From contig NZ_JAIRDQ010000001.1 of NCBI RefSeq assembly GCF_021458635.1, forward strand, positions 248,001-312,000: a stretch of DNA of 64,000 nucleotides, read 5' to 3'. This DNA is from Bradyrhizobium monzae (GTDB lineage Bacteria; Pseudomonadota; Alphaproteobacteria; Rhizobiales; Xanthobacteraceae). The notes below the pieces were generated by a model. It made no database searches. It saw only the letters and a list, made by a program, of their open reading frames with translations, and had not been told where the DNA came from. Positions 45,239 to 55,265 of this stretch are shown piece after piece. Position 1 is the stretch's first letter. The number at the start of each line of letters is the position of its first letter. The position numbers and the translations under genes are program-made.

Positions 45239-46198
45239 CTACGATTGTGCCGCGACGACCAGACCGGCTTGATACGCCGCATAGGCTTTCTTCAAGCCAT
45301 CGTGAAGCGAAGTCGTCGCGCGCCAGCCAAGCTTTGTCAGCCGCCCGATATCGAGCAGCTTGCGCGGCGTGCCGTCGGGGCGCGAGGTGTCGTAGGTGAT
45401 CTCGCCGCGATAGCCGACGATCTCGGCGACCACGCGGGCGAACTCGGCGATGGCGATGTCTTCGCCGGTGCCGATGTTGATCAACTCTGCGCCGGAATAG
45501 GTCTTCATCAGGTGCACGCAGGCATCGGCCATGTCGTCGACATAGAGGAACTCGCGCCGCGGCGTGCCGGTGCCCCAGACCACGACGCTCTTCGCGCCCG
45601 ACAGCTTCGCCTCGTGGAAGCGGCGGATCAGGGCTGCAACGACGTGGCTCAGCTCGGGGTGATAATTGTCGCCGGGGCCGTAGAGATTGGTCGGCATCAC
45701 GCTGACGAAGTCGCTACCATACTGGCTGCGGTAGGCCTCCGCCATCTTGATGCCGGCGATCTTGGCAATGGCGTAAGGCTCGTTGGTCGGCTCCAGCGGG
45801 CCCGTCAGCACGGTGTCCTCGCGCAGGGGCTGCGGTGCGAGCCTCGGATAGATGCAGGACGAGCCGAGGAACATCAGCTTCTCGGCGCGATTCACATGCG
45901 CGGCCTGGATCACGTTCGCCGCGATCGCGATGTTGTCGTAGATGAACTCGGCGCGCAGCGTGTTGTTGGCGACGATGCCGCCGACTTTTGCCGCGGCGAG
46001 GAAAACCACCTGCGGCCGCACGCGCGCGAACCAGTCGAACACCGCGGCCTGGTTGCAGAGATCGACCTCGCGCCGCTCCGCCGTGACGAGCTTCACGTCC
46101 TCCCGCGCCAGCCGGCGCGTAATCGCGGCGCCGACCATGCCGCGATGGCCGGCGACGTAGACGCTCTTGCCTTTCAGCTCAAACGGTGCGCTTGCCAT
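45239..46198 (-). CDS. fcl: GDP-L-fucose synthase
   Basis: Fcl epimerises and reduces GDP-4-keto-6-deoxymannose to GDP-L-fucose with NADPH. The 319-residue protein has the Rossmann GHRGMVG at 17-23, the catalytic SSCIYPRLA, and Tyr-Lys in [22 protein letters not shown] and the C-terminal [10 protein letters not shown] are typical. It overlaps the upstream gmd by 20 nt, fixing the order gmd-fcl. The product feeds lipopolysaccharide, exopolysaccharide or Nod factor fucosylation; in B. japonicum the Nod factor homologs are called nolK/noeL. Confidence 0.95.
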   Translation of the reverse strand: MASAPFELKGKSVYVAGHRGMVGAAITRRLAREDVKLVTAERREVDLCNQAAVFDWFARVRPQVVFLAAAKVGGIVANNTLRAEFIYDNIAIAANVIQAAHVNRAEKLMFLGSSCIYPRLAPQPLREDTVLTGPLEPTNEPYAIAKIAGIKMAEAYRSQYGSDFVSVMPTNLYGPGDNYHPELSHVVAALIRRFHEAKLSGAKSVVVWGTGTPRREFLYVDDMADACVHLMKTYSGAELINIGTGEDIAIAEFARVVAEIVGYRGEITYDTSRPDGTPRKLLDIGRLTKLGWRATTSLHDGLKKAYAAYQAGLVVAAQS

Positions 46199-47249
46199 TC
46201 GCGATGTCCCGTTTGGCCTCGGCCAGATCGCTCGCCATCATCTCTTCGACGAGCTGCGCAAAGGTCCGCTTCGGCTTCCAGCCGAGCACCTCGCGCGCCT
46301 TGCTGGCGTCGCCGATGAGAAGATCGACCTCGGTCGGACGGAAATAGGTCGGATCGATCTTCACCACCGTCTTGCCGCTCTTGGCATCGACGCCGGTCTC
46401 GTCGATTCCCGCGCCGCGCCATTCGAGGCGACGGCCGACCTGCGCGAAGGACAGCTCGACCAGTTCGCGCACCGAGCGTGTCTCGCCGGTGGCGAGCACG
46501 AAATCGTCGGGCTTGTCGGCCTGCAGGATCAGGTGCATGCCCTCGATGTAATCCTTGGCATGGCCCCAGTCGCGCTTGGCCTCGAGATTGCCGAGATAAA
46601 GCGTCTGCTCAAGCCCGACCTCGATGCGCGCGACAGCGCGCGTGATCTTGCGTGTGACAAAGGTCTCGCCGCGGACCGGGCTCTCATGGTTGAACAGGAT
46701 GCCGTTGGAGGCAAACATGCCGTAGGCTTCGCGGTAGTTCACCGTGATCCAGTAGCCATAGAGCTTTGCGACGCCGTAGGGCGAGCGCGGATAGAACGGC
46801 GTGGTCTCCCTCTGCGGGATCTCCTGCACCAGGCCGTAGAGCTCGGAGGTCGAGGCCTGGTAGAACCGCGTCTCCTTCTCCATGCCGAGGATGCGGATCG
46901 CCTCCAGCAGGCGCAGCACGCCGATGGCGTCGGCGTTGGCGGTGTATTCGGGGCTCTCGAAGCTGACGGCGACGTGGCTCTGGGCGGCGAGATTATAGAT
47001 CTCGGTCGGCCGGATCTGCTGCACCAGGCGGATCAAATTGGTCGAATCCGTCATGTCGCCGTAATGCATCAGGAACGGCACGTTGCCGACATGCGGATCC
47101 TGGTAGAGATGGTCGACGCGTGCGGTGTTGAACGAGGACGAGCGCCGCTTGATGCCGTGCACGACATAGCCGAGCGACAGCAGATGTTCGGCAAGATAGG
47201 CGCCGTCCTGGCCGGTCACACCGGTGATGAGAGCGACCCGCTCAGCCAT
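46179..47249 (-). CDS. gmd: GDP-mannose 4,6-dehydratase
   Basis: Gmd converts GDP-mannose to GDP-4-keto-6-deoxymannose. The 356-residue protein begins [20 protein letters not shown] with the NADP motif TGVTGQDG. It has the catalytic triad region STSELYG and [15 protein letters not shown], and [19 protein letters not shown] 47249 has AAGG just upstream; an upstream TTG is less likely. The 20-nt overlap with fcl implies coupled translation. The substrate flow with fcl is the standard GDP-L-fucose route. Confidence 0.96.
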   Translation of the reverse strand: MAERVALITGVTGQDGAYLAEHLLSLGYVVHGIKRRSSSFNTARVDHLYQDPHVGNVPFLMHYGDMTDSTNLIRLVQQIRPTEIYNLAAQSHVAVSFESPEYTANADAIGVLRLLEAIRILGMEKETRFYQASTSELYGLVQEIPQRETTPFYPRSPYGVAKLYGYWITVNYREAYGMFASNGILFNHESPVRGETFVTRKITRAVARIEVGLEQTLYLGNLEAKRDWGHAKDYIEGMHLILQADKPDDFVLATGETRSVRELVELSFAQVGRRLEWRGAGIDETGVDAKSGKTVVKIDPTYFRPTEVDLLIGDASKAREVLGWKPKRTFAQLVEEMMASDLAEAKRDIANGKRTV

Positions 47250-47423
47250 GTCCTTAATTGCTCCCAATAGCGCCCGTGGGCGCTACCATTCGGCCGACCC
47301 ACCGTCAAAACTTCTCCTTCTTTGACATATCGGCCGCTGAGGTCAACCTCACAGGCGCGCCCGGGCCTGTTTCCCGGGACGCTCCTCTCGAATTGGGCCG
47401 CTATCAGCAAAAATTGCGAAATA

Positions 47424-48371
47424 TTACTGCGAACGGTCCGACGTCCAGCCCTTGTAATCCTTGATATTGTCCCGGGTCACGAGCTTCGACGGCAGCAGCT
47501 CGACGGTCGAGGCCGGCTTCTGCCCACCGAGAATGCCGACACCGACCTGCACGGCGCGGCGCGCCATGAAGAACGGATCCTGCGACGCTGACGCCTGGAT
47601 CTGCGGCGATGCCGGATCCTTCAGCGCGGCTTCGATATCCGGCGCGCCGTCGACCGCGGTGATGATGATGCCGCTGCGGTTCTGCTGGCGTGCCGCAAGG
47701 TCGGTGCCGATCGCCTGCGGGTCATTGATGGCGAAGATGGCGTCGATCTTGGGGAAGCGGGTGAGATAACCCTGCGCGACGGTGAGGCCACCCTCGCGCG
47801 ATCCCTTCGCGTCCTGGTCGCTGGACAGCACCTTGATCCCCGCATTCTTCGCGAAGACGTTCTTGCAGCCGGTGACGCGGTCGATCACGGCGGAGACCTG
47901 CGGCCCGTTCTCGATGATGACGTCGCCCTTGCCGCCGAGCTTGTCGACGATGTACTGGCAGGAAATCTCGCCGGCCTGGACGTTGTTGGTTGTCACCGTC
48001 GCATCGGCACCTTCGGCCGCGGTGTCGACCGCGACGACGACGATACCCGCCGCCTGCGCCTTCTTGATCGCCGGCCCGATCGCCTTGGGATCACCGGGGT
48101 TCAACAGGATCAGGTCGACGCCAGCGGCAATGAAATTGTCGATCTGGGTGACCTGCTTGCCGAGGTCGTATTCGAAACCGACGGTGGTGATCTTCACATT
48201 GGGATTGGTCTTCTTGGCCTCGAATTCGGCGCCCTTCGACAGCGCGACGAAGAACGGGTTGCCCATCGACCCGAGCGAAACGCCGATCGACTTGAGCTCC
48301 TTGGCAGAAGACGGCGCGGTGGTCAGGGCAAGCGCCATCGCGGCGCCGGCGAGCATGGTCATCTTCAACAT
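47424..48371 (-). CDS. Sugar ABC transporter substrate-binding protein (CUT2 family)
   Basis: A periplasmic binding protein of 315 residues. Its signal peptide ends near residue 23 (APSSA-KE). The mature part is a peripla_BP_4 fold similar to ribose/xylose binding proteins: GVSLGSMGNPFFVALSKGAE, DLILLNPGDPKAI and AIFAINDPQAIGTDLAA. The ligand is not deducible. The gene is the last of ATPase-permease-binding protein, 131 nt after the permease, an unusual order for a binding protein. It ends 174 nt before the gmd start. Confidence 0.88.
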   Translation of the reverse strand: MLKMTMLAGAAMALALTTAPSSAKELKSIGVSLGSMGNPFFVALSKGAEFEAKKTNPNVKITTVGFEYDLGKQVTQIDNFIAAGVDLILLNPGDPKAIGPAIKKAQAAGIVVVAVDTAAEGADATVTTNNVQAGEISCQYIVDKLGGKGDVIIENGPQVSAVIDRVTGCKNVFAKNAGIKVLSSDQDAKGSREGGLTVAQGYLTRFPKIDAIFAINDPQAIGTDLAARQQNRSGIIITAVDGAPDIEAALKDPASPQIQASASQDPFFMARRAVQVGVGILGGQKPASTVELLPSKLVTRDNIKDYKGWTSDRSQ

Positions 48372-48469
48372 TGGCTTCCTCCCTGGTCTGTCCTTAATCC
48401 GGCACGGCAGACCAGTTGCCGTAGCGGAATTTCGCATCACACGGCGCGCATTCAGGTGCGCGCGAAGCC

Positions 48470-48522
48470 TTCAGGTTCTGGCAGAGCCTTTTCAGAGCCT
48501 TTTCAGGTTCTGGCAGAGCCTT
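48470..48522. repeat. 21-bp direct repeat at permease stop
   Basis: TTCAGGTTCTGGCAGAGCCTT occurs at 48470-48490 and again at 48502-48522, with TTCAGAGCCTT between, giving a 32-bp unit. The second copy spans the last codons and stop of the permease gene. The duplication looks recent. Confidence 0.8.
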
Positions 48523-49543
48523 GCAGCCGATAGCGATCCAGCGCCACGGCGCCAATGATCACCAGACCCTTGATCACATATTGCCAGATGTCGGAGACGC
48601 CAGTGAGGATCAGGCCATTCGAGAGCACGGCGATGATCAGCGCGCCGACCAGCGTCCCCCAGATCGAGCCGATGCCACCGACAAAGGACGTGCCGCCGAG
48701 AATGACGGCGGTGATGGCGTCGAGCTCGTAGCTTTGCCCGAGCTGCAGACCGTTGGCCGCGTAGAGCCGCGCCGCCTGCATGGCGCCGCCCAACCCCGCC
48801 AGCAATCCCGACACGCCATAGACGAAGATCACGACGGCCCAGACCTTGATGCCGGCCAGCCGCGCCGCGCTCTCATTGCCGCCCACCGCATAGATATGCA
48901 CGCCGAGCACGGTCCGGCGCAGCACCAGCCACGAGACCAGGATGACGAGCAGCGCGATCACCGAGAGCCATGGGATCGACGCCACGCCGGGCACGAGCGT
49001 CAGCGAGCCGTTGCCGATGAAGGCGTAGGGAATCGACGGATTGAACACCGTGGTGTCGGCGCCGAGCAGCCGCGCCAGGCCGCGCACGGCCGTGAGCGAG
49101 CCCAGCGTGACGATGAAGGGCGGCAGGCGCAACAGCGCGATGAGTGCACCATTGATGACGCCGAAGCCGAGCCCGGTGAGAACGGCGACCGGCAGCCACA
49201 GCGCGTCAAGCTCGGGCAGTTTGGAAATCGTCAGGCCAGCCATTGCCGACGCCGCCAGGATCGAGCCGACCGAGAGATCGATGCCGCCAGTCAGGATGAC
49301 GAAAGTCATGCCGGCAGCAAGCACGGTGTTGACGGCCGCCTGCTGCAGGACGATGCCGAGATTCTGTCCGGTGAAGAAACGGCCGTCCGACAGATAATGA
49401 AAGCCGGCGCAGAGCAGCAGCAGCACCGGCAGCATGCCGGCGGCGCGGATCAGAAGCCTGATGCGCTGGCGCTTGGTCTCCTGCGCGGCGGCAAGGCCGT
49501 TTGCCGTGGCGGCCTTCGCCTGCGTCGATCCGTTGTCAGGCAT
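48503..49543 (-). CDS. Sugar ABC transporter permease (RbsC-like)
   Basis: An inner-membrane CUT2 permease of 346 residues with about nine or ten helices. The family signature [20 protein letters not shown] is seen at 71-90, followed by SVGS. The EAA-like loop is [14 protein letters not shown]. The C-terminus ends [10 protein letters not shown] within a duplicated sequence. It overlaps the ATPase gene by 8 nt, so they are coupled. It pairs as a homodimer with the double ATPase. Confidence 0.9.
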   Translation of the reverse strand: MPDNGSTQAKAATANGLAAAQETKRQRIRLLIRAAGMLPVLLLLCAGFHYLSDGRFFTGQNLGIVLQQAAVNTVLAAGMTFVILTGGIDLSVGSILAASAMAGLTISKLPELDALWLPVAVLTGLGFGVINGALIALLRLPPFIVTLGSLTAVRGLARLLGADTTVFNPSIPYAFIGNGSLTLVPGVASIPWLSVIALLVILVSWLVLRRTVLGVHIYAVGGNESAARLAGIKVWAVVIFVYGVSGLLAGLGGAMQAARLYAANGLQLGQSYELDAITAVILGGTSFVGGIGSIWGTLVGALIIAVLSNGLILTGVSDIWQYVIKGLVIIGAVALDRYRLQGSART

Positions 49544-51059
49544 CGAGATGCTCCGTCCCCGTGGCGAGGGCCATGATGTCTTCCTGGGTTAATGGCGCCG
49601 TCTCGGTGCGCCTGACCTCGCCCGCGACATGTCCCGACCGCATCACGATGACGCGATCGCAGATGCCGATGATTTCAGGGAGATCGGACGAGATGACGAG
49701 GATCGCGGTACCGGCCTTGGCAAGATTGTCGATGATCGAATAAATCTCGGACTTGGCGCCGACGTCGACGCCGCGCGTCGGCTCGTCGAGGATCAGGACC
49801 TTTGGCGCGATGGCGAGAAGCCGCGACAACAGCACCTTCTGCTGGTTGCCGCCGGAGAGGCCACCGGCGGGGACGCCGACATTGGCGGCGCGGATGCTGA
49901 GTCCGGTGAAGGCCCTGTCGGCACGCTCGCGCGCCTTGTCGCGATCCAGGAAGCAGCCGAACTTGGCATCGCGCCCGAGCACGGCGAGATTGATGTTGTC
50001 CAGACACGACATGTCCAGAAACAGGCCGAGCGCCTTCCTGTCTTCCGTCAGGTAGGCGATGCCGGCCTCGAGCGCTTCGCCGGGCGTGCGGATGTCGATC
50101 GGCTGGCCTTCGAGTTCGAGACGGCCCGAAATTCTCGGCGCCGCGCCGATGATGAGATGCGCAAGCTCGGTGCGCCCGGCGCCGATCAGGCCGGCAAGCC
50201 CGACCACCTCGCCCGCATGCACGGTGAGCGAGCAGCCCTTGACGCGCAACCCGTCGGCCATGTCGAAAGCGCTGAGCACGGGGTGCCCTTTCCCGGCCTC
50301 GGGATCGTGATCTTTCTTGTAGAAGGACGAGACGTCGCGCCCGACCATCATGCGAACGATGGCGTCGGCGCGGATGTCCTGCTTGTCGAGCGAGCCGACC
50401 AGGCGGCCGTCGCGCAGCACGGTGACGCGGTCACCGAGCGCATAGACCTCGTCCATTCGGTGCGAGATGTAGATGATGGCAAGCCCCTCGGCACGGAGCT
50501 GACGGATCAGCGCAAACAGCCGATCGCTTTCGCCGGCTGACAGCGCGGTGGTCGGCTCGTCCATGATCAGGATTTTCGAGCGCGCGTGCAGCGCACGCGC
50601 GATCTCGACCAGCTGGCGCTGGCCCATGGAGAGATGCGCGACCAGCGTCGACGGCAGGAAGTCCGCCCCCAGCCGCTCCAGGATCGGGCCGACGCCTTCG
50701 CGCATGGCACCACGTGCCAGCAAACCTGAACGTGAGAGCTCGCGGCCGAGATAAATATTCTCCGCAACGCTCAGATTGGGGGCCAAAGACAGTTCCTGAT
50801 AGATGATCGAGATGCCTGCGGCACGGCCGCCAAGCGGGCCTTCGATGCGCGCCGGCTTGCCCTCGATCCGGATCTCGCCGCCGGGATCGGGCCGGTAGGC
50901 ACCCGACAGGATTTTCATCAGGGTCGATTTGCCGGCGCCGTTCTCGCCCATCAAGGCATGGATCTCGCCGGCGTAGACGGTCAGGTCGACCGTGCGCAGC
51001 GCCTTGATGCCGAAGAAGGATTTTGAAACTCCCCGCATCTCGAGGATCGGATCGTTCAT
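49536..51059 (-). CDS. Sugar ABC transporter ATP-binding protein, tandem domains (CUT2)
   Basis: A 507-residue duplicated ATPase of the RbsA/XylG type. Domain 1 has Walker [10 protein letters not shown] at 38-46, signature LSMGQRQL and Walker [12 protein letters not shown]. Domain 2 has the degenerate Walker [14 protein letters not shown] normal for this family, [13 protein letters not shown] and [19 protein letters not shown] 51059 lies 126 nt downstream of the xylulokinase-like gene. The xylB-ATPase-permease-binding protein order suggests a single operon for pentose or polyol uptake and activation. Confidence 0.92.
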   Translation of the reverse strand: MNDPILEMRGVSKSFFGIKALRTVDLTVYAGEIHALMGENGAGKSTLMKILSGAYRPDPGGEIRIEGKPARIEGPLGGRAAGISIIYQELSLAPNLSVAENIYLGRELSRSGLLARGAMREGVGPILERLGADFLPSTLVAHLSMGQRQLVEIARALHARSKILIMDEPTTALSAGESDRLFALIRQLRAEGLAIIYISHRMDEVYALGDRVTVLRDGRLVGSLDKQDIRADAIVRMMVGRDVSSFYKKDHDPEAGKGHPVLSAFDMADGLRVKGCSLTVHAGEVVGLAGLIGAGRTELAHLIIGAAPRISGRLELEGQPIDIRTPGEALEAGIAYLTEDRKALGLFLDMSCLDNINLAVLGRDAKFGCFLDRDKARERADRAFTGLSIRAANVGVPAGGLSGGNQQKVLLSRLLAIAPKVLILDEPTRGVDVGAKSEIYSIIDNLAKAGTAILVISSDLPEIIGICDRVIVMRSGHVAGEVRRTETAPLTQEDIMALATGTEHLDA

Positions 51060-51185
51060 CGTGCCTCCCGGCACACAATGCGTTTCCTGTCCGCATCTCG
51101 TTTTCCAGGCGCGGTTCAGCCATTAAACAAAAGGCCGTCGCGCAGGGCAACAGCGAACAGGCAGAAATGCGCAACCAAAGCGATG

Positions 51186-52631
51186 CTAATTGCGCGGCCG
51201 ATACAGCTGGCGCCAGGCGGGAAGCCGTTCGGCATAGGATTCGACCAGCGCGCGATCGGGTTCGAAGGTCTCGACGCGTTGCGGAGGCGTGCAGACGGTT
51301 TCGATTGCCTCGCCCGTGACAGCAAGCCGCCCCAATCTCGCCGCACCGAACGCCGCGCCGGTTTCACCGTCGGCAAAGCGATGGATCGGGACATCGAGAA
51401 CATTGGCCAGCACCGACAGCCAGAACCGGGACCGCGAACCGCCGCCGATGACATCGGCCTCCGTCACCGCAATGCCGGCATCGCCGAGCGCATCCCGGCA
51501 ATCGGCGAGCGCGAAGCCGACGCCCTCGAGCACGGCCTGCACGATCGCAGCGCGGTCGGAGCCATGACTCAAGCCATCGAGCATGCCGCGCACGACGGGG
51601 TCGTCATGCGGTGTCCGCTCGCCGGCGAGATAAGGCAGGAAGCTCACGGGAGACGGCCCCTGCGGGCGCGCGCCCAGCGGCGCCAGCAGCTCGGTTTCGG
51701 TGACGCCGAACAGCCGCGCGGCCCAGGCCAGACACGAGGCCGCCGACAGGATCGCGCCGGCCTGAATCCACATTCCAGGGATCGCATGGCAGAACGTGTG
51801 GACCACGCGGTCCGGATTGGCGGCGATGTGGCTGGTCGGGGCCAGCAAGGCGCCCGAGGTTCCCAGCGAGACGAATGCGGTTCCGGGGCGGATTGCGCCG
51901 ATGCCGATGGCACCCGCCGGATTGTCGCCGGCGCCGCCCGCGATCATCGGGCACCTCGCCATGCCCCAGCGCTGCGCCAGTTCGCTGCGCAATGTGGCTG
52001 CGGGTGCGCACCCCTCGACCAGGCGCGGCATGTGCGTGCGCGACAGGCCTGTCGCGGCCAGCGCCGCATCCGACCAGTCCCGGCGCGCCGCGTCGAGCCA
52101 CAGCGATCCCGACGCGTCCGAGACGTCCTCGATCGCCTCGCCCGATAGCACCAGCCGCAGATAGGCCTTCGGCATCAGGACGCGTGTCGTCGCCACGAAA
52201 ATCCCGGGCTCGTGCCTGGCGATCCAGAGCAGTTTCGGCGCCGTGAATCCGGGCATCGCCTTGTTGCCGGTGATCGAGCGCAAGGCCGGCCAGCGCTGCT
52301 CCAGGATGCGGCACTCCGCGGCGGAGCGTCCGTCGTTCCAGAGGATGCAAGGCCGCAATGGCTTTTCGCTCGCGTCAAGCAGCGTGGCGCCATGCATCTG
52401 GCCGGAGAGCCCGATGCCTTCGACGGCCGCCAGCTCTTTTCCGTGCGATGCCTTCAAGGCGTCCAGCGTGGCGAAGGTCGCCGCGAGCCACTGCGCGGGA
52501 TCCTGCTCGAAATAGCCAGGCTGCGGCGAGGCAATCGTCAAGGCCCGACTCTCGCTCGCGATCACGCGCTGCGCGCCGTCGACGAGAACGGTCTTGACCG
52601 CCGAGGTGCCGAGATCGATGCCGAGATACAT
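51186..52631 (-). CDS. xylB: Xylulokinase-like FGGY carbohydrate kinase
   Basis: An FGGY kinase of 481 residues, starting MYLGIDLGTSAVKTVLVDGA with the phosphate-binding DLGTS. It has GLSGQMHGATLLD, LWNDGRSAAEC (xylulokinase-type contacts) and the second ATPase block GGAGDNPAGAIGIG with SLGTSGAL. The xylulokinase match is good, but related sugars (for example D-ribulose or erythritol) cannot be excluded. It is the first gene of the importer operon and diverges from the PQQ glucose dehydrogenase. Confidence 0.85.
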   Translation of the reverse strand: MYLGIDLGTSAVKTVLVDGAQRVIASESRALTIASPQPGYFEQDPAQWLAATFATLDALKASHGKELAAVEGIGLSGQMHGATLLDASEKPLRPCILWNDGRSAAECRILEQRWPALRSITGNKAMPGFTAPKLLWIARHEPGIFVATTRVLMPKAYLRLVLSGEAIEDVSDASGSLWLDAARRDWSDAALAATGLSRTHMPRLVEGCAPAATLRSELAQRWGMARCPMIAGGAGDNPAGAIGIGAIRPGTAFVSLGTSGALLAPTSHIAANPDRVVHTFCHAIPGMWIQAGAILSAASCLAWAARLFGVTETELLAPLGARPQGPSPVSFLPYLAGERTPHDDPVVRGMLDGLSHGSDRAAIVQAVLEGVGFALADCRDALGDAGIAVTEADVIGGGSRSRFWLSVLANVLDVPIHRFADGETGAAFGAARLGRLAVTGEAIETVCTPPQRVETFEPDRALVESYAERLPAWRQLYRPRN

Positions 52632-52873
52632 GGCGGATATGGTTCCCGAGGTTAGCGGCGACTACGGACACGCGCCGCCAAACATGACGCGCGCATTTAA
52701 ATGAACTTTGCGTCCGCAGCCTAGTGCGTCGCAACTTTGCGCGCAGGTGTTACATGAATGCAGCGGTTGACGGTTGCGAGTTCTGGTTGATTGGACCACA
52801 GTCCTGGAAAGTGGACGTCGTCTGTTGCGCTTGCGCTGCACCGGCGCGATCCCCTCCAGGCGCCGGAGCAGCC
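52632..52873. promoter_or_regulatory. Divergent spacer, xylB operon / PQQ dehydrogenase
   Basis: The 242 nt hold both promoters. AACTTTGCG occurs twice (52704-52712 and 52733-52741), 29 bp apart, in direct orientation around the centre. This may be a binding site of a shared sugar regulator, but it is only a visual match. Confidence 0.4.
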
Positions 52874-55249
52874 ATGCAGCGATCCAGGGCAGTCTTTATC
52901 ACGGGTCTTATCTACGCCTTGATCGGCTTGGTCCTTGCTGGAGGCGGCCTCTGGCTCGCCGCACTGGGCGGATCCATTTTCTATGTTGTTCTCGGCGTCG
53001 GCATTATCGCCACCGGCGCGCTGTTGCTGGCACAGCGCCGTTCGGCGCTGTGGCTGTTTGCGATCGTGCTGGTCGGCACGTTGGCGTGGGCCATCTCCGA
53101 GGTGCAATTCGACTGGTGGCCGCTCGCGTCGCGCGGCGACATCGTCGTCCCCATGGCACTCTGGCTATTGACGCCGGTGATCGTTCGCGGGCTGCTGCGA
53201 GACGAGCCGGTATCCTACCGAAGCGCGACGCTGCCGCTCTGGATCGGCGTAGCCGCTTGTTCCGTCGTCCTCGTCATCGCGCTTCTGTCGAGCTATCACG
53301 ACATCAACGGCACGATCGCCGCGTCCGGCGCTACCGTGCCGCAAAGCGAAGCCGATCCTCAGCCCGATGCCGATTGGCGCGCGTATGGACGCACGCAATT
53401 CGGACAGCGCTATTCGCCGCTGAAGCAGATCACGCCTGACACGATCGGCAAGCTTCAGGTTGCCTGGACCTTCCGCACCGGCGACGTGCCCACGCCGGAG
53501 GATTCCGGCGAGACCACCTTCGAGGTCACGCCGATCAAGGTGCGCGACACGCTCTATCTCTGCTCCCAGCACCAGGTGCTGTTTGCGCTCGACGCAAAGA
53601 CCGGCAAGGAACGCTGGCGATACGATCCCAAGCTGGTGTTCAACAAGACGTTCCAGCACATGACCTGCCGCGGGGTCTCCTACCACGAAACCGCGGCGGG
53701 TGCCGTCGACAGCAGCGGCAGTCCCGCGCCCGCCGAATGCCCCCGGCGGATCTTCCTGCCCGTCAATGACGGGCGCATGATCGCGCTCGATGCCGACACC
53801 GGCAAGCTGTGTGAGGGTTTTGGCGATCATGGCAGCCTCGATCTCCAACAAGGCATGGGGATCAAGACGGCGGGCTTCTTCGAGCCGACGTCACCGCCTG
53901 TTGTCAGCGACAAGATCCTGGTCGTCGCCGCCGCGGTGATCGACAATTATGCGGTCGAAGTGCCGTCGGGCGTGATCCGCGGCTTCGACGTCTACACCGG
54001 CAAGCTGGTCTGGGTCTGGGACTCCGGCGCGGCGGACGAGAATGAGCTGCCGTCGCCGACACGTCACTACACCAACGGTTCGCCGAATTCGTGGATCGCG
54101 GCCTCGTTCGATCCGAAATTGAACCTGGTCTACATCCCCACCGGCAACAACGGGCCCGACATCTGGGGCGGCAATCGCAACGCGCTGGTCGAGCGCTATT
54201 CCAGTTCGATCGTTGCGCTCGACGTCAACACCGGCAAGCGCGCCTGGTCGTACCAGACGGTGCATCACGACCTCTGGGACATGGACGTTCCCTCGCAACC
54301 GAGCCTGGTCGATGTGACCACGGCCAAGGGCGTCGTTCCCGCGATCATTCAGCCGACCAAGGTGGGCAACATCTTCGTGCTCGATCGCAGGACCGGCGAG
54401 CTGATCGTGCCGGCGCCGGAACGCACCGTCCCGCAAGGCGCCGCGCCTGGCGACCGCACCGCGCCGACCCAGCCGTTCTCCGAGCTGACATTCCGCCCCG
54501 AGGCGAAGCTGACCGGCGCGGATATGTGGGGCGGCACGATCTTCGACCAGCTGCTGTGCCGGATCATGTTCCACCGGCTGCATTACGAGGGCACGTTCAC
54601 GCCGCCGTCGTTGCAGGGCACGCTGGTCTTCCCTGGCAATCTCGGGATGTTCGAATGGGGCGGCATCGCGGTCGATCCGGTGAGACAGATCGCCATCGCC
54701 AATCCGATGTCGCTGCCGTTTGCCTCGAGGCTCATTCCGCGCGGCCCGCAGAATCCCCCCGCGCCGACGGCCGAGAAGCCGGTCGGCAGCGAGGTCGGGA
54801 CGCAGCCGATGTATGGCACACCGTTCGGGGTGGATATCTGGAGCTTCCTCTCGCCGCTCTCCGTGCCGTGCTACCGGCCGCCATGGGGCTCGATGGCCGC
54901 GATCGATCTGAAAACGATGAAGATCGTCTGGCAGCATCCCAACGGCACGATCAGGGACACCACGCCGCTGCCCCTTCCCTTCAAGATGGGCGTGCCGATG
55001 CTGGGTGGGCCGATCACGACCGCCGGCGGGGTCGCCTTCTACACCGGAACCTATGAGTACACGATCCGGGCTTACGACGTGCGCGACGGCAAGGTGATAT
55101 GGGAAGACCGCCTGCCGGCCGGCGCCCAATCGACGCCGATGAGCTACGAGGTCGACGGCAAGCAATATGTCGTCACCGCGGCCGGCGGCCACGGCTCGTT
55201 CGGCACCAAGCGCGGTGATTACGTCATCGCCTACGCCTTGAAGGATTGA
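52874..55249 (+). CDS. gcd: Membrane-bound PQQ-dependent glucose/quinate/shikimate-type dehydrogenase
   Basis: The enzyme oxidises sugars or polyols at the periplasmic face and reduces ubiquinone. The 791-residue protein from ATG 52874 begins with five hydrophobic helices (about 5-150), the membrane anchor of this group. An eight-bladed PQQ propeller follows. Visible markers are DWRAYGRTQFGQRYSPLKQI, ALDAKTGKERWRYDP, YQTVHHDLWDMDVPSQP and the C-terminal GGHGSFGTKRGDYVIAYAL. Upstream in-frame Met codons are rejected because they precede the first membrane helix. The porin gene follows by 16 nt. Glucose is the likeliest substrate, but quinate is possible. Confidence 0.88.
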   Translation: MQRSRAVFITGLIYALIGLVLAGGGLWLAALGGSIFYVVLGVGIIATGALLLAQRRSALWLFAIVLVGTLAWAISEVQFDWWPLASRGDIVVPMALWLLTPVIVRGLLRDEPVSYRSATLPLWIGVAACSVVLVIALLSSYHDINGTIAASGATVPQSEADPQPDADWRAYGRTQFGQRYSPLKQITPDTIGKLQVAWTFRTGDVPTPEDSGETTFEVTPIKVRDTLYLCSQHQVLFALDAKTGKERWRYDPKLVFNKTFQHMTCRGVSYHETAAGAVDSSGSPAPAECPRRIFLPVNDGRMIALDADTGKLCEGFGDHGSLDLQQGMGIKTAGFFEPTSPPVVSDKILVVAAAVIDNYAVEVPSGVIRGFDVYTGKLVWVWDSGAADENELPSPTRHYTNGSPNSWIAASFDPKLNLVYIPTGNNGPDIWGGNRNALVERYSSSIVALDVNTGKRAWSYQTVHHDLWDMDVPSQPSLVDVTTAKGVVPAIIQPTKVGNIFVLDRRTGELIVPAPERTVPQGAAPGDRTAPTQPFSELTFRPEAKLTGADMWGGTIFDQLLCRIMFHRLHYEGTFTPPSLQGTLVFPGNLGMFEWGGIAVDPVRQIAIANPMSLPFASRLIPRGPQNPPAPTAEKPVGSEVGTQPMYGTPFGVDIWSFLSPLSVPCYRPPWGSMAAIDLKTMKIVWQHPNGTIRDTTPLPLPFKMGVPMLGGPITTAGGVAFYTGTYEYTIRAYDVRDGKVIWEDRLPAGAQSTPMSYEVDGKQYVVTAAGGHGSFGTKRGDYVIAYALKD

Positions 55250-55265
55250 ACCCGGGAGCGTCGTC

